NCBI GenBank assembly: GCA_003223215.1
Contig: QHYH01000145.1
Coordinates: 1-44,457 of the forward strand
From: Acidobacteriota bacterium
GTDB lineage: Bacteria; Acidobacteriota; Terriglobia; Acidiferrales; UBA7541
Direction: 5' to 3'
Length of the DNA: 44,457 bases
Position numbers and translations under genes: made by a program. Position 1 is the first letter of the stretch. Each line of letters begins with the position of its first letter. Below, piece after piece: positions 25,081-34,544 of the stretch. The notes below the pieces were generated by a model that saw only the letters and a list, made by a program, of their open reading frames with translations, made no database searches and was not told where the DNA came from.

Positions 25081-25986
25081 TTAGGCGGTCGCGGCGTCGG
25101 CTAGGGCCTGAACCTCTACATGAGGCCGGAACTCGCTGGGGAATTCGGACAGGAATTGATCCATGGTGATAGGCGGACGGCCGATGAGTTGCTCGAGCAA
25201 GCCGTCGACATTGCCGCCTTTGCCCTTGACGTAGTAGGCCTGGAGATCAAGGAGCGCGTCGGCTTGCCATTCGAGCATGCCCCGATCGAGCAGGGCCTTG
25301 CGCTGCACCTCGGGAGGAATATCCACGTACTGAACGTCGCGGCCGGAGTGCTTTGTGATTTTTTCGGCAAGCTCGGCGTAGGTCAGGGCTTCTGGCCCGT
25401 TCAGTTCGTACGTTTTGCCCGAGTGCTCGCCGCCAGCCAAGGCTTTTGCGGCGACGACCGCGATGTCGCGCGCATCGACAAAACTGACCCGGGCGTTGCC
25501 CATCGAGGCGTGGAAGGCGCCTTGAGAACGGATGGAAGGCGCGTAGTAGGTCAGAACGTTCTGATGGAAGCTATTAGGGCGAAGAATGGTGAAAGAAATC
25601 TTCGTGGACTTAAGCTTGTCTTCCACGCGCCGGTGCCAGCTCGGAAAGGATTTCCGATACTCGCGGGCGCCCATGGCGGAACTCAGGACGATATGGCTCA
25701 CACCAGCGTTCACGCAGGCGTCAATCATGTTCCATTCGAGCTCGATGAGCTGGGGAATCGGCGAGCAGACGATGTAAACGCTGGTGACGTTGCGGAGGGC
25801 AGGGGGCAGAGAGTCTTTTTTGCCGAAGTCGGCAATGACGGTCGAACTTCCGGCAGGGGCCTTGGCGGCCTCGGTCGCCGAGCGATACATGGCGCGGTAG
25901 TTTTCGCCGGTCTTTGCTGCCACTTTGGCTACTTCATGCAAGACAGCTTTCCCCATCATGCCGCTTGCACCAGTTACTAAAATCAT
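25081..25986 (-). CDS. NmrA-like NAD(P)-binding oxidoreductase (atypical SDR)
   Basis: 301 residues; the ATG at 25986 has AGGAGG seven bases upstream. The N-terminal dinucleotide motif MILVTGASGMMGKAVL identifies an atypical SDR of the NmrA/quinone-reductase-2-like type. Further features: STVIADFGKKDSLPPALRNV (strand-turn after the first Rossmann half), VSHIVLSSAMGAREY, and a C-terminal NmrA-style part (GPEALTYAELAEKITKHSG). There is no classical YxxxK. The role may be NAD(P)H-dependent reduction of a small molecule or redox sensing; not assignable. It stands alone between convergent and unrelated genes. Confidence 0.85.
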   Translation of the reverse strand: MILVTGASGMMGKAVLHEVAKVAAKTGENYRAMYRSATEAAKAPAGSSTVIADFGKKDSLPPALRNVTSVYIVCSPIPQLIELEWNMIDACVNAGVSHIVLSSAMGAREYRKSFPSWHRRVEDKLKSTKISFTILRPNSFHQNVLTYYAPSIRSQGAFHASMGNARVSFVDARDIAVVAAKALAGGEHSGKTYELNGPEALTYAELAEKITKHSGRDVQYVDIPPEVQRKALLDRGMLEWQADALLDLQAYYVKGKGGNVDGLLEQLIGRPPITMDQFLSEFPSEFRPHVEVQALADAATA

Positions 25987-26192
25987 ACTGTGCCTCCTGA
26001 GGAACGCACGCCGGGCGCGGGCGAGCTGGGAGAGCGGAAAATGTCGTCCCGAACTTCTTTCCAATCATATACATCCCCGGCAGGCCGGTCTAGAGGCTTT
26101 CCTGTTGGCCGTGCTCGAAAAGGCAGTGGCGCGCGGCGATTCCAGCATGGGAAGAAGGTGGGTGCACCCCGGCAGTTTTGGCTAGACGAAAA

Positions 26193-26525
26193 CTACCGGG
26201 TAATTGGCGGGACTAAAGTGTCTTGGCGGTCGTAGGGGTTCCGGCGGCCTCGCAAATAGCCGATCATCCGCAAGAGCCCGTACCAGAAGAGGATGTAAAT
26301 CAGAAGATTGCAGGTGAAGGCAACGCCGGCCCAGAATCTGGTCGAGCCTTCCATCAGAGTGCCCGGCATGTTGATGGCGGCGACAAAGCGGGTTCCCGGC
26401 GCCGTAAGCACGTGAGGGATTCTGCTCCACAGCGGACTGTACGCGAGATTGATTTTCGCTTCCCGCAGAAGGGCAGAGGTCACCACTCCCAGGACAAGGG
26501 CCCAGAGGATTTTCGTTTTGAACAT
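26193..26525 (-). CDS. Small membrane protein of unknown function
   Basis: 110 residues from an ATG at 26525 with AGGTG upstream. Two hydrophobic helices are clear: ILWALVLGVVTSALL near the N-terminus and FWAGVAFTCNLLIYILFWYG then LLRMIGYL near the middle, followed by a basic tail (RGRRNPYDRQD). A longer frame to 26636 starts with unlikely residues. No family is recognised. A frame on the same strand at 26182-26667 overlaps it and looks like a shadow. Confidence 0.55.
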   Translation of the reverse strand: MFKTKILWALVLGVVTSALLREAKINLAYSPLWSRIPHVLTAPGTRFVAAINMPGTLMEGSTRFWAGVAFTCNLLIYILFWYGLLRMIGYLRGRRNPYDRQDTLVPPITR

Positions 26526-26762
26526 GCAGGCACCTAGAATTAGGAGTTTGCACCGAGCTGGGCGGCTGATGGAGCCTTGCCAAATATAGAACAAAGGGAG
26601 CAGAAAAGAAAAGCGGCAGCCATGCAAAAAATGCAAAAGCTCTTCCGCCCTCTTCTGCGTGACTCAAATCGGAGAACCGCCTGGTGCCGGATGGCGGACG
26701 CGCCCCTCAGGGTAAGCCAAAGCGCACCCGTACAGTTCCACTATTGAGGCGCAAGCAGAAAA

Positions 26763-27893
26763 CTACGGCTGGGAGTCGGGCCGGCGCTTCAAAGTCGGCC
26801 GATCATCATCGGTCGTGCTGTTGGGATCGTTGCCGGTTGGCTGCTTCTTGGATTGCTCGGTCTTGGAGCGCAGCGTCGGCTTATCCTTGGCTTCCGTCAC
26901 CTTGCGCGAGAACATGATGTTGCGAAGGCGACCCTTCACCTGGTCGAATTCCGAAGTCGTTACGATGTATTCCTGGCGAGCCGGGAGAATGCGCGCGATT
27001 TCCTTCTGCGTGTTCGCAATGCGCTCGGGCGTGGGCGGGTGAGTGGAGAAAACCTTTGGGATAGTGCCGGGGCGACGCTTCTCGTCGGCCTGGACGCGCT
27101 CGAAGAAGGTTACGTACGAGTTAGGATCGTACCCCGCCTTGTACATGTACTGAATACCGAGGAAATCCGCTTCGCGTTCGGCGTCGCGAGAAAACTTCAG
27201 GAACGTCAGCGGTATCGCCATATTCAAGCCTTGGTACAAGGCGTATCCCGCCATGGTGTAGGGAATGAAAATCATTGCGGGAATCGAGGCCAGTTGCATC
27301 AATTCGCCCTTGGTCGCCTGGCAGGTGCCGTGCCGGGCGGTCACATGGGAAATTTCATGGGCCATCACGCCGGCCAGTTCCGATTCTTCCTGCGCGCGCA
27401 GAATCAAGCCACTGTTCACATAGAAGAAGCCGCCGGGAAGGGCGAAGGCGTTGACTTCGTCAGAATCGATAACCTTAATCGTGAAAGGAACCTTGGCGTC
27501 GGAGTTGCGCACGAGGTTCTGGCCCACGCGATTGACGTACTCGGTAACCACCGGATCGTCAATCATCTTGGAAGAGCGCTCGACTTCCTGGGCAAGTTGC
27601 TTGCCGAGGCCGATTTCCTTCTCGAGCGAAAACCAGTTCATGTGGCAGCTGACTTTGCGGTTGCCGATCGCTTCCACATCATCCTTGGAGTTCTTTGGAT
27701 TGACCGTGTCTTGCTGCGGCACGGGCTGCTCCGAGCCCAGTTGCTGTTGACTTTGGCGCTGCACCGCCGGCGGTTGCGTCTTGGCGGGATCCTGTTGACC
27801 CGAATCCTGACCTTGCGGGACCGCGAAGGCCGGAATTGCCAGGAGGGCACTGCCGAGTGCGAAGCTCAGGGTATGCCGTAGGATGACGTTCAT
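26763..27893 (-). CDS. M48 family zinc metalloprotease (periplasmic)
   Basis: 376 residues; the ATG at 27893 follows GAGGTG. A signal peptide ends near AFA-VPQG, then a Gln/Pro-rich linker. The catalytic part contains VNAFALPGGFFYVNSGLI, the zinc motif HEISH near residue 178 and the third-ligand region RDAEREADFLGIQYMYKAGY, then FSTHPPTPERIANTQ. No C-terminal TPR domain is present, so it is shorter than BepA and closer to LoiP-like or stand-alone M48 proteins. Likely role: envelope protein quality control. The C-terminus is charged and disordered. Confidence 0.9.
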   Translation of the reverse strand: MNVILRHTLSFALGSALLAIPAFAVPQGQDSGQQDPAKTQPPAVQRQSQQQLGSEQPVPQQDTVNPKNSKDDVEAIGNRKVSCHMNWFSLEKEIGLGKQLAQEVERSSKMIDDPVVTEYVNRVGQNLVRNSDAKVPFTIKVIDSDEVNAFALPGGFFYVNSGLILRAQEESELAGVMAHEISHVTARHGTCQATKGELMQLASIPAMIFIPYTMAGYALYQGLNMAIPLTFLKFSRDAEREADFLGIQYMYKAGYDPNSYVTFFERVQADEKRRPGTIPKVFSTHPPTPERIANTQKEIARILPARQEYIVTTSEFDQVKGRLRNIMFSRKVTEAKDKPTLRSKTEQSKKQPTGNDPNSTTDDDRPTLKRRPDSQP

Positions 27894-28117
27894 AAGCACC
27901 TCGCCCTACCCGGTAGTATACACCTCAACCGCTGGGCGGGCCTTGAAATCCTTCAGGGGCTTATGATGTCTCCCCGAGAAAGAAGGTTTTCCGGAGTGTT
28001 GATTGCCTGGCAGGATCGCATTTTAGCGCCTAGGACTGGGTTGTTCGAGCCTCGGCAGCGGCTCGGAGAAGCGGAACCCGGAAAGTGCTCCTTGCGAACG
28101 GGCGCCAGCTAGCGGAG

Positions 28118-28146
28118 TTGACACGCTTTTGGCTGCCCTCTACAGT
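28118..28146 (+). promoter_or_regulatory. Promoter before the 73-residue gene
   Basis: TTGACA at 28118-28123, a 17-base spacer and TACAGT at 28141-28146. The start codon is at 28167, so the leader would be about 15 bases. Confidence 0.55.
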
Positions 28147-28166
28147 CAAGACAGTCAACTTTAGAT

Positions 28167-28388
28167 ATGAGCCAGATTAAAATTCAGGTGGGCCAGCTCT
28201 GGAAGAAAGACGGCACCGGCGACATTTACCTGGTAACCCGCCTCTATTCAGAGGCTTTGCATACCATGGCCGTGCTGCGCAAGTCCGGGGCCGAGGGAGA
28301 AGCCCAGGTTCGCGTGAGGGTTGAACACGGGAGCAAAGGCCAAACCATGCGAGGGTTTTCGCCGGCGCAAGAAGAGGAATCCTACTAG
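28167..28388 (+). CDS. Small protein of unknown function (73 aa)
   Basis: Begins MSQIKIQVGQLWKKDGTGDI and ends GQTMRGFSPAQEEES. The predicted fold is beta-rich (short strands IYLVTRLYSEALHTMAVLRK, QVRVRVE), with no membrane segment and no cysteine. It has its own good promoter 20 bp upstream, supporting a real gene. No SD is obvious. No family was recognised. It is convergent with the BshB1 gene. Confidence 0.6.
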   Translation: MSQIKIQVGQLWKKDGTGDIYLVTRLYSEALHTMAVLRKSGAEGEAQVRVRVEHGSKGQTMRGFSPAQEEESY

Positions 28389-28415
28389 GTTCAGCCGGCG
28401 GTTAGGCGTCAGGCC

Positions 28416-29132
28416 TTAAAACGAGCGAACCTCAATCTTTACAACATCTTCCACTTTCATCAGCTCCTTTTGGAGAAAAGGCTCGCCGTATGACACTCCG
28501 ACCATTTGACCATAGTGCCGCGCCAGCTGGTTCATCTCCTCTTCGAGCCGGTCGATGGCCAGGTGGACTTTGCTGGGACGCTCGTTTTTCTTCGGGCGGA
28601 ATTGAGAGGCGAAGGCCAGGATGGCTTTGCGGCGCTGCTCGTATTGGTCAGAAATGTCCACGACAAAGGTCGGCCGCACATCGGCATAAGCAATGGAATA
28701 GAGGAGTTTGAATGGGCGATAGGCTTCGCCTCCGAGGGGCAGCTGCTTTAGTCCGGCGAGGAAGCACCCCTCGTAGCCAAGCGCGGAGGCATGGTAGTGG
28801 TCGGGGTGGCGGGCTTCCCAATAGGGCAGAATGACGGTTTTTGGGCGGAGCTGACGAATGACTGCGGCGAGTCGCAATTTGTATTTGCGAGAGGCGTGAA
28901 CGTCGGAGTCCGGCACGCCTAGAGTGTCGCGCCAGCTAACGCGCAGGAGCTGCGCGGCCTTTACCGCTTCCTTGGCGCGGATCTTGGGACTGCCCCGGGT
29001 GCCCATCTCGCCAGCGGTTAAGTCGAGAATGCCCGTTTTATAGCCAAGCTGGGCCATCTTCAGCAAGGTGCCGCCGCAAGTGAGTTCTACGTCGTCTGGA
29101 TGGGCGGCAATGGCGAGGAGATCGAGATTCAA
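28416..29132 (-). CDS. bshB1: Bacillithiol biosynthesis deacetylase BshB1
   Basis: PIG-L/LmbE-type zinc deacetylase, 238 residues. The start is a TTG at 29132 with CTGGAGG eight bases upstream, giving MNLDLLAIAAHPDDVELTCG; the longer frame to 29189 is unsupported. Zinc motif AHPDD near residue 9, LTAGEMGTRGSPKIR (a BshB1-typical GExGTRG), and the later zinc/catalytic region PYWEARHPDHYHAS. It would remove the acetyl group from GlcNAc-malate in bacillithiol synthesis. BshA and BshC are not in this window. BshB1 and mycothiol deacetylases are related, but GExGTRG and the HPDH region favour BshB1. Confidence 0.85.
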   Translation of the reverse strand: MNLDLLAIAAHPDDVELTCGGTLLKMAQLGYKTGILDLTAGEMGTRGSPKIRAKEAVKAAQLLRVSWRDTLGVPDSDVHASRKYKLRLAAVIRQLRPKTVILPYWEARHPDHYHASALGYEGCFLAGLKQLPLGGEAYRPFKLLYSIAYADVRPTFVVDISDQYEQRRKAILAFASQFRPKKNERPSKVHLAIDRLEEEMNQLARHYGQMVGVSYGEPFLQKELMKVEDVVKIEVRSF

Positions 29133-29261
29133 GGGATGGCCTCCAGGTCGCAAGAAGGGGGATTCTACACCGGGCGGGCAAGGGCCCAAACACCTGTGGA
29201 ATGGTGTGAATGGTGTCCAATATTTGATGCGTTAAAGGGATGACTATTGCGAAAGCCCGGC

Positions 29262-30704
29262 TCACTCAACGCGGAGGGCAACCATGGGGTCGACGTGCAT
29301 GGCGCGGCGCGCGGGAAAATAGCAGGCGATCAAGGCCACCATCGGTAGCAAGGCTGACACAACCACAAACGTCGCGGGATCGGTCGGACTCACGCCGTAA
29401 AGCAAGCTCGCCATCAGACGCGTCAGAGCCAGCGCGCCGGCGATGCCGAGCAGGACTCCGGCGATCACCAGCTGCATGCCCTGTCGCACCACGAGCCGGA
29501 GAACATCGCGCGGGCGAGCCCCCAGTGCCAAGCGTATGCCGATTTCACGGCTGCGCCGGCTAACGCCGAACGCAAGGACGCCGTAAATCCCAACGGCAGC
29601 AAGGCCGAGTGCAAGCGCCGCGAAGAGCACGAGCAGAAATAGGTTAAAGCGCTCGTTTGCGACCGAAGCGCTCAAAAGCTGGTCCATCGTCGCCACCTGA
29701 TACGTGGGGACGCCACTGTCGAGCGCGGCGATTTCTTTGCGAACCGCGGAAGCCATTTCCGATGGTCCCCGCTTTGTCCGTAGCACGAGAAACGCGTACC
29801 AGAATCCCCGAAGGGGCGTGTACATCTCCGGCTTGGCCTGGGCATTCAGTCCTGCCCCTCTTACGTCTCCAACAATGCCGATGATTTCCAGAGGACTGCG
29901 ATAATCCCGATTGAGGAGCGTTTTGCCGATTGGATCCGCTTCCGGCCAGAATTTTCTCGCCATAACCTCGTTGATAATCATGGTGCTCTGGTTCTTCTCG
30001 TCAGCGGGAGTAAATTCCCGCCCGCGCCGCAACGGAATGTGCCGCGTCTCAAAGTAGTTCGCGCTGACCCCGCGCCAGTCTGCGGCCGAGGCTTTCGCCC
30101 AATCCGCCCTCGCGCCGTCAGCGATCAGAAAAGTGCCCCAGTCCGATTCTCCACTGAGCGGCAGCGTTGACGCTGCAGCGACGGATGCTACGCCCGGGAG
30201 CGTCTGGAGCCGTTCCATAACCCGGTCGAGATAAGCACGGGTTTGTTCGGGTCTCGGATAGGTGCCTCCCGGAAGCGCAATTTTCATGGTCAGCAAATGC
30301 TCGGTCAGAAATCCCGGACTCACGCGATTCAGATACAGGAAGCTGCGGAGCATTAAGCCGGCGCCGCACAACAAGAGCAGCGCCAGGCCACTTCGGAGAC
30401 CACAAGGGCGCTTCGTAGCCGCCGGCCTCGCACACCCAGCCCGTCGCCTTGCGGGCGTCCCGAAGCGTGCCCTGGGGCTGCGGCCGCGATGCTTCGAGCG
30501 CGGAGACGGTGCCGACGAGAATGGTGGCCAGCATGGCCACCACAGCCACGAAAGCGAAAACCGGGACATTCAGGCATTCGCGCCGATGCCCAGAGCAAGG
30601 GTGAGGACGCAGACACCAGAGACCAGCGGATTGCGGAGGAGTTGGCGAAGCCCAAAGCAAAGGTCATAGAGAAAATCTTCGGACAAGCGAGCGAATCGTT
30701 TCAT
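29262..30704 (-). pseudogene. ADOP-type ABC permease (MacB_PCD/FtsX), internally deleted and frameshifted
   Basis: Remnant of a large permease of the ADOP family, normally around 800 residues; about 480 codons remain. The original start is probably the ATG at 30704, followed by FGLRQLLRNPLVSGVCVLTL and ALGIGANA, then a stop. The next homologous piece (VPVFAFVAVVAMLATILVGT, VSALEASRP) comes from the middle of the protein in another frame, so the first periplasmic domain has been deleted. Two more shifts follow, around LRSALVVSEVA and before LALLLLCGAGLMLRS. From there to 29262 the C-terminal half is open (FtsX signature SRRSREIGIRLALGARPRDV; end PARRAMHVDPMVALRVE). It cannot make a normal permease, and no ATPase gene is adjacent. 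Confidence 0.85.
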
Positions 30705-30905
30705 CGAAGCACCCCCACATACTGCTATCAAGTTTGAAATCGGCGGTCTCCACTGGTCTTGCTGACGCGAGGGGAAGGGCGAGTGTTAACAGGGAATAGG
30801 CCTGGGCCGGGAAATCGGGGAAGTCGGGTGAGCAGGTCCCTCGGGAGGAAAGCGGACAGGCCATGCTCCGGCTAAACCGCCGGTATCGTGGTATTTTCAT
30901 TGCCC

Positions 30906-31634
30906 ATGAACCTTCCTTTGCAAGGGCGGGTGGCGTTGGTGACCGGGGCCGGCAGGCGGCTGGGACGCGCCGTGGCGTTGCGCTTGGCCGAAGAAGGAGG
31001 GGACGTAGTTGTCCATTACCGGAGTTCCCAGCCGGAAGCCCAGGAGACGGTCAGGCAAATCGAAAAGCTCGGGCGGCGGGCGACGGCCGTCGGCGCTGAC
31101 CTTGGTCAGGTTTCGGAAATCAAGCGGGTGTTTGACGAAGCGGGGAAGCAGTTCGGGCGTCTCGACATTCTTGTGAACAGCGCGGCCAATTTTCTGCCCG
31201 CAAGCATGGTGTCTACGACGGAAGAAATCTGGGACTCCTCGCTCGACACGAACTTGCGCGCGCCGTTCTTTTGCGCGCAAGCGGCGGCGCCCTGGCTGAG
31301 AAGGACAGAAGGCGTGATCATCAATTTCGCGGACACAGGCGGGCTGCGTGGCTGGACCGGATTCATCCCGCACTCCATTTCAAAAGCTGGCGTGATCATG
31401 TTGACGACAGTGCTGGCGAAGGCGCTGGCGCCGGAAGTGCGGGTGAACGCCATCGCTCCGGGAACCATCACCATGGAAGGCGATCCGCCTGAGTGGGAAG
31501 CCGAGTTTAGCAAGCTGGCGCCGCTCGGCCGATCCGGCAAGCCCTCGGAGATTACCGACAGTGTTCTTTTCCTGGTGCAATCGAAATTCATTACCGGACA
31601 GGTGCTGGTAGTCGACGGCGGCCGGGCGCTTTAG
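30906..31634 (+). CDS. SDR family oxidoreductase, pteridine-reductase-like
   Basis: 242 residues; the ATG at 30906 gives MNLPLQGRVALVTGAGRRLG with the TGxxxRxG cofactor motif typical of pteridine reductases and FolM-like SDRs (NADPH). NSAANFLPASM matches the NAG region. In the active site the residue that is normally Tyr of YxxxK is His here (FIPHSISKAGVIML), while the Lys is kept. The C-terminal signature VNAIAPGTITMEGD and the end TGQVLVVDGGRAL are classical. No SD is seen. It lies divergently from the permease pseudogene and 150 bp before aceE. Substrate unknown; reduction of a pterin or 3-keto compound is possible. Confidence 0.85.
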   Translation: MNLPLQGRVALVTGAGRRLGRAVALRLAEEGGDVVVHYRSSQPEAQETVRQIEKLGRRATAVGADLGQVSEIKRVFDEAGKQFGRLDILVNSAANFLPASMVSTTEEIWDSSLDTNLRAPFFCAQAAAPWLRRTEGVIINFADTGGLRGWTGFIPHSISKAGVIMLTTVLAKALAPEVRVNAIAPGTITMEGDPPEWEAEFSKLAPLGRSGKPSEITDSVLFLVQSKFITGQVLVVDGGRAL

Positions 31635-31733
31635 AATCCCCGCGGAACTCGGCGGTACGTGGCCAATTTGTGTCGTGACCGTCACTTGGAGAAAAATTTC
31701 CCGCGCGCGGCCGTGCAGAGAAGCGCGCCGCGG

Positions 31734-31760
31734 TGTATTCTATTGAATAGACTGAATACA
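31734..31760. promoter_or_regulatory. Inverted repeat upstream of aceE (possible operator)
   Basis: TGTATTC (31734-31740) and GAATACA (31754-31760) are exact inverted arms with 13 bases between, ending 23 bp before the aceE start. Place and symmetry fit a dimeric repressor site; no known regulator motif is matched. Confidence 0.4.
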
Positions 31761-31783
31761 TTGCGAATCTGCGGGAGAAGAAC

Positions 31784-34507
31784 GTGGCATCTCCACGACC
31801 ACATTTCGAGGGATCAAATTCCGAGACGGCGAACGAGACGGCTGTTCGGCCGCAACACACGATTGACGACGTAGAGATTCAGGAGTGGCTGGAATCGCTC
31901 GATTCCGTTCTCGAATCCAGCGGCCCGGAAGTGGCTGCGGAAATTCTCGAACGGCTTCGCGCGCACGCGACGGTCAACGGCATCGACCTGCCGTTCAGCG
32001 CGAACACGCCGTACGCGAACACGCTTCCTGCGCGTCTGCAGCCGCTTTTTCCCGGCGATCAGGAACTCGAGCGACGCATCAAAAGCCTGATTCGCTGGAA
32101 CGCCTTGGCCATGGTGGTGCGCGCAAATCGCGTCGAGCACAATATCGGCGGGCATATCTCCACCTATGCATCCGCCGCGACGCTCTACGAGGTGGGCTTC
32201 AACCATTTTTTCCGCGGGCGCACCGAAGGATTCGAGGGCGATACGGTCTACTTTCAGGGCCACGCGGCGCCGGGCATCTATGCGCGTGCGTTTATCGAAG
32301 GTCGCATCAGCGCGCACCAACTGGAGAACTTCCGCCGTGAACTGAAACCCGGCGGCGGGCTTTCTTCTTATCCGCACCCGTGGCTAATGCCCGATTTCTG
32401 GGAGTTTCCAACCGTTTCGATGGGCCTAAGCCCGCTGATGGCCATCTATCAGGCGCGCTTCAATCGCTATCTCGAAGATCGCGGTCTGAAGCCGCGAACC
32501 GATGCAAAGGTTTGGGCGTTCATCGGCGACGGCGAAACGGACGAGCCGGAATCCCTTGGCGCGATCACGCTGGCATCCCGGGAAAAGCTCGATAATCTGA
32601 TCTTCGTCGTGAATTGCAACTTGCAGCGCCTGGATGGTCCCGTGCGTGGCAACGGGCAGATCATTCAGGAGTTGGAATCCGCGTTCCGCGGCGCCGGCTG
32701 GAACGTGATCAAGGTGCTTTGGGGCAGCGAATGGGATCCGATTCTGGAACGCGATACCGAAGGCTTGCTCGTCAAGCGTATGGGCGAGCTGGTCGACGGC
32801 GAGTATCAAAAGCTCGTCGTTTCCTCCGGCGCCTACGCGCGCGAGCATTTCTTTGGCAGCGACCCGCGCCTGCTTCAGCTTGTTGAGCCGCTTCCGGACG
32901 AAGCGCTGCGCCGCCTGCGCCTGGGAGGTCACGACCCGCGCAAAGTTTATGCTGCTTATAAAGCCGCCGTCGATCACCAGGGCTCGCCGACGGTCATTCT
33001 GGCACGCACCATCAAGGGCTACGGCCTGGGCGAAGCAGGCGAAGGCAAGAACGTCACGCACCAGCAGAAAAAACTCAACGAGGACGAGCTCCGCGAGTTC
33101 CGTTCGCGCTTCGGCATTCCTCTGAGCGACGAAGATTGCATCGAACTTCCGTTCTACCGACCGGCGGAGGATAGCGAGGAGATTCGGTATCTGCGCGCAC
33201 GCCGCGAAGTGCTGGGTGGCTACGTTCCGCAACGCAAACTGCGCTCCAAGCCGCTGGTTGCGGAGCACGACGAGCTCTTTAAAGAATTCCTGGAAGGGAG
33301 CGAGGGTAGGGAAGTTTCCACGACCATGGCGTTTGTGGTGATGCTCCGCAAGATGCTGAAGGATCCGGAGATTGGCAAGCTCATTGTCCCCATTGTTCCC
33401 GACGAAGCGCGTACTTTTGGCATGGAGTCGCTGTTCCGCACCGTGGGCATCTATTCGAGCGTCGGCCAGCGCTACGAGCCCGTGGACGTGAACACGCTGC
33501 TCTACTACAAGGAAGCGAAGGAGGGGCAGATTCTGGAAGAAGGCATCACCGAAGCCGGCTCCATGGCTTCGTTCATCGCCGCGGGTTCCGCGTACGCGAC
33601 GCACGGCATCAACACGATTCCGTTCTTCATTTATTACTCGATGTTTGGTTTCCAGCGCATTGCGGACTTTATCTGGGCTTCCGCGGACATGCGCACGCGG
33701 GGATTTTTGCTCGGCGGCACGGCGGGGCGAACCACGCTTGCCGGCGAAGGCCTGCAGCACCAAGATGGCAACAGCCACGTCCTCGCGCTATCCGTTCCCA
33801 ACCTTAGGGCCTACGATCCCGCGTTTGCTTATGAAATCGCGGTCATCATTCAAGACGGTATTCGCCGCATGTACAAAGACGGCGAAAGCATCTCCTACTA
33901 CTTGACGGTGATGAACGAACCGTACGCCATGCCCGCCATACCGGGCGACGTCAAGGATGGCATTCTGCGCGGGATGTACCTTTTCCGGAAGGCCGCGAAT
34001 TCCAGGGCGAAGCTGCGTGCCCAGCTGTTCGGCAGCGGCGCGATCTTGAATGAAGCGCTGCGCGCGCAGGAAATTCTCGAGACCAAATACGGCGTGGCCG
34101 CCGACGTCTGGAGCGTCACGAGCTACAAAGAACTCTACAACGACGGCATGGAGACGGAGCGGTGGAACCGCTTGCATCCGGGCGAAAATCCTCGCGTTCC
34201 GTATGTCACGCAATGCCTCGCGGATGCCCCGGGCGTGCTTGTTGCCGCTACGGATTACCTGAAAGTGTTGCCAAGCATGGTCAGCAAATGGATGCCGCGC
34301 CGGCTTGCCGCGCTCGGAACGGATGGTTTTGGCCGCAGCGATGGGCGCGCCGCGCTGCGCGATTTCTTCGGAGTCGATTCGCGGTTCATCACGCTGGGCG
34401 CGCTCTATGAGCTGTTGATCGACGGCAAGATCGAAAGGTCGGTAGTCGACAAAGCCATCAAAGAACTCGGCATCAACACCGAAAAACCCAATCCCATAAC
34501 CTGCTAA
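31784..34507 (+). CDS. aceE: Pyruvate dehydrogenase E1 component, homodimeric type
   Basis: Thiamine-diphosphate enzyme that decarboxylates pyruvate and acetylates the lipoyl group of E2. 907 residues, normal for AceE. The GTG at 31784 has GGGAG eight bases upstream. Features: RVEHNIGGHISTYASAATLY near residue 110, HPWLMPDFWEFPTVSMGL, the ThDP/Mg motif GDGETDEPES (about 247) with VNCNLQRLDGPVRGNG, KGYGLGEAGEGKNVTHQQKK, and in the pyrimidine domain PDEARTFGMESLFR and GFQRIADFIWASADMRTRGF. It is a stand-alone gene: E2 (aceF) and E3 (lpd) are not in the window. A possible operator lies just upstream. Confidence 0.97.
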   Translation: MASPRPHFEGSNSETANETAVRPQHTIDDVEIQEWLESLDSVLESSGPEVAAEILERLRAHATVNGIDLPFSANTPYANTLPARLQPLFPGDQELERRIKSLIRWNALAMVVRANRVEHNIGGHISTYASAATLYEVGFNHFFRGRTEGFEGDTVYFQGHAAPGIYARAFIEGRISAHQLENFRRELKPGGGLSSYPHPWLMPDFWEFPTVSMGLSPLMAIYQARFNRYLEDRGLKPRTDAKVWAFIGDGETDEPESLGAITLASREKLDNLIFVVNCNLQRLDGPVRGNGQIIQELESAFRGAGWNVIKVLWGSEWDPILERDTEGLLVKRMGELVDGEYQKLVVSSGAYAREHFFGSDPRLLQLVEPLPDEALRRLRLGGHDPRKVYAAYKAAVDHQGSPTVILARTIKGYGLGEAGEGKNVTHQQKKLNEDELREFRSRFGIPLSDEDCIELPFYRPAEDSEEIRYLRARREVLGGYVPQRKLRSKPLVAEHDELFKEFLEGSEGREVSTTMAFVVMLRKMLKDPEIGKLIVPIVPDEARTFGMESLFRTVGIYSSVGQRYEPVDVNTLLYYKEAKEGQILEEGITEAGSMASFIAAGSAYATHGINTIPFFIYYSMFGFQRIADFIWASADMRTRGFLLGGTAGRTTLAGEGLQHQDGNSHVLALSVPNLRAYDPAFAYEIAVIIQDGIRRMYKDGESISYYLTVMNEPYAMPAIPGDVKDGILRGMYLFRKAANSRAKLRAQLFGSGAILNEALRAQEILETKYGVAADVWSVTSYKELYNDGMETERWNRLHPGENPRVPYVTQCLADAPGVLVAATDYLKVLPSMVSKWMPRRLAALGTDGFGRSDGRAALRDFFGVDSRFITLGALYELLIDGKIERSVVDKAIKELGINTEKPNPITC

Positions 34508-34544
34508 GGTCGACCCGGCGACGGTCGAAAAGGCGGCCAGTGCA

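Noticed and set aside
26182-26667. 161-codon minus-strand frame overlapping the small membrane protein
   Set aside because: Same strand, different frame; irregular Pro/Ser/Leu content compared with two clear membrane helices in the chosen frame.
32426-33778. 450-codon minus-strand frame opposite aceE
   Set aside because: Antisense of a well-conserved gene in GC-rich DNA; its translation is Arg/Ala/Val/His-rich with no motif. It arises from the codon bias of aceE.
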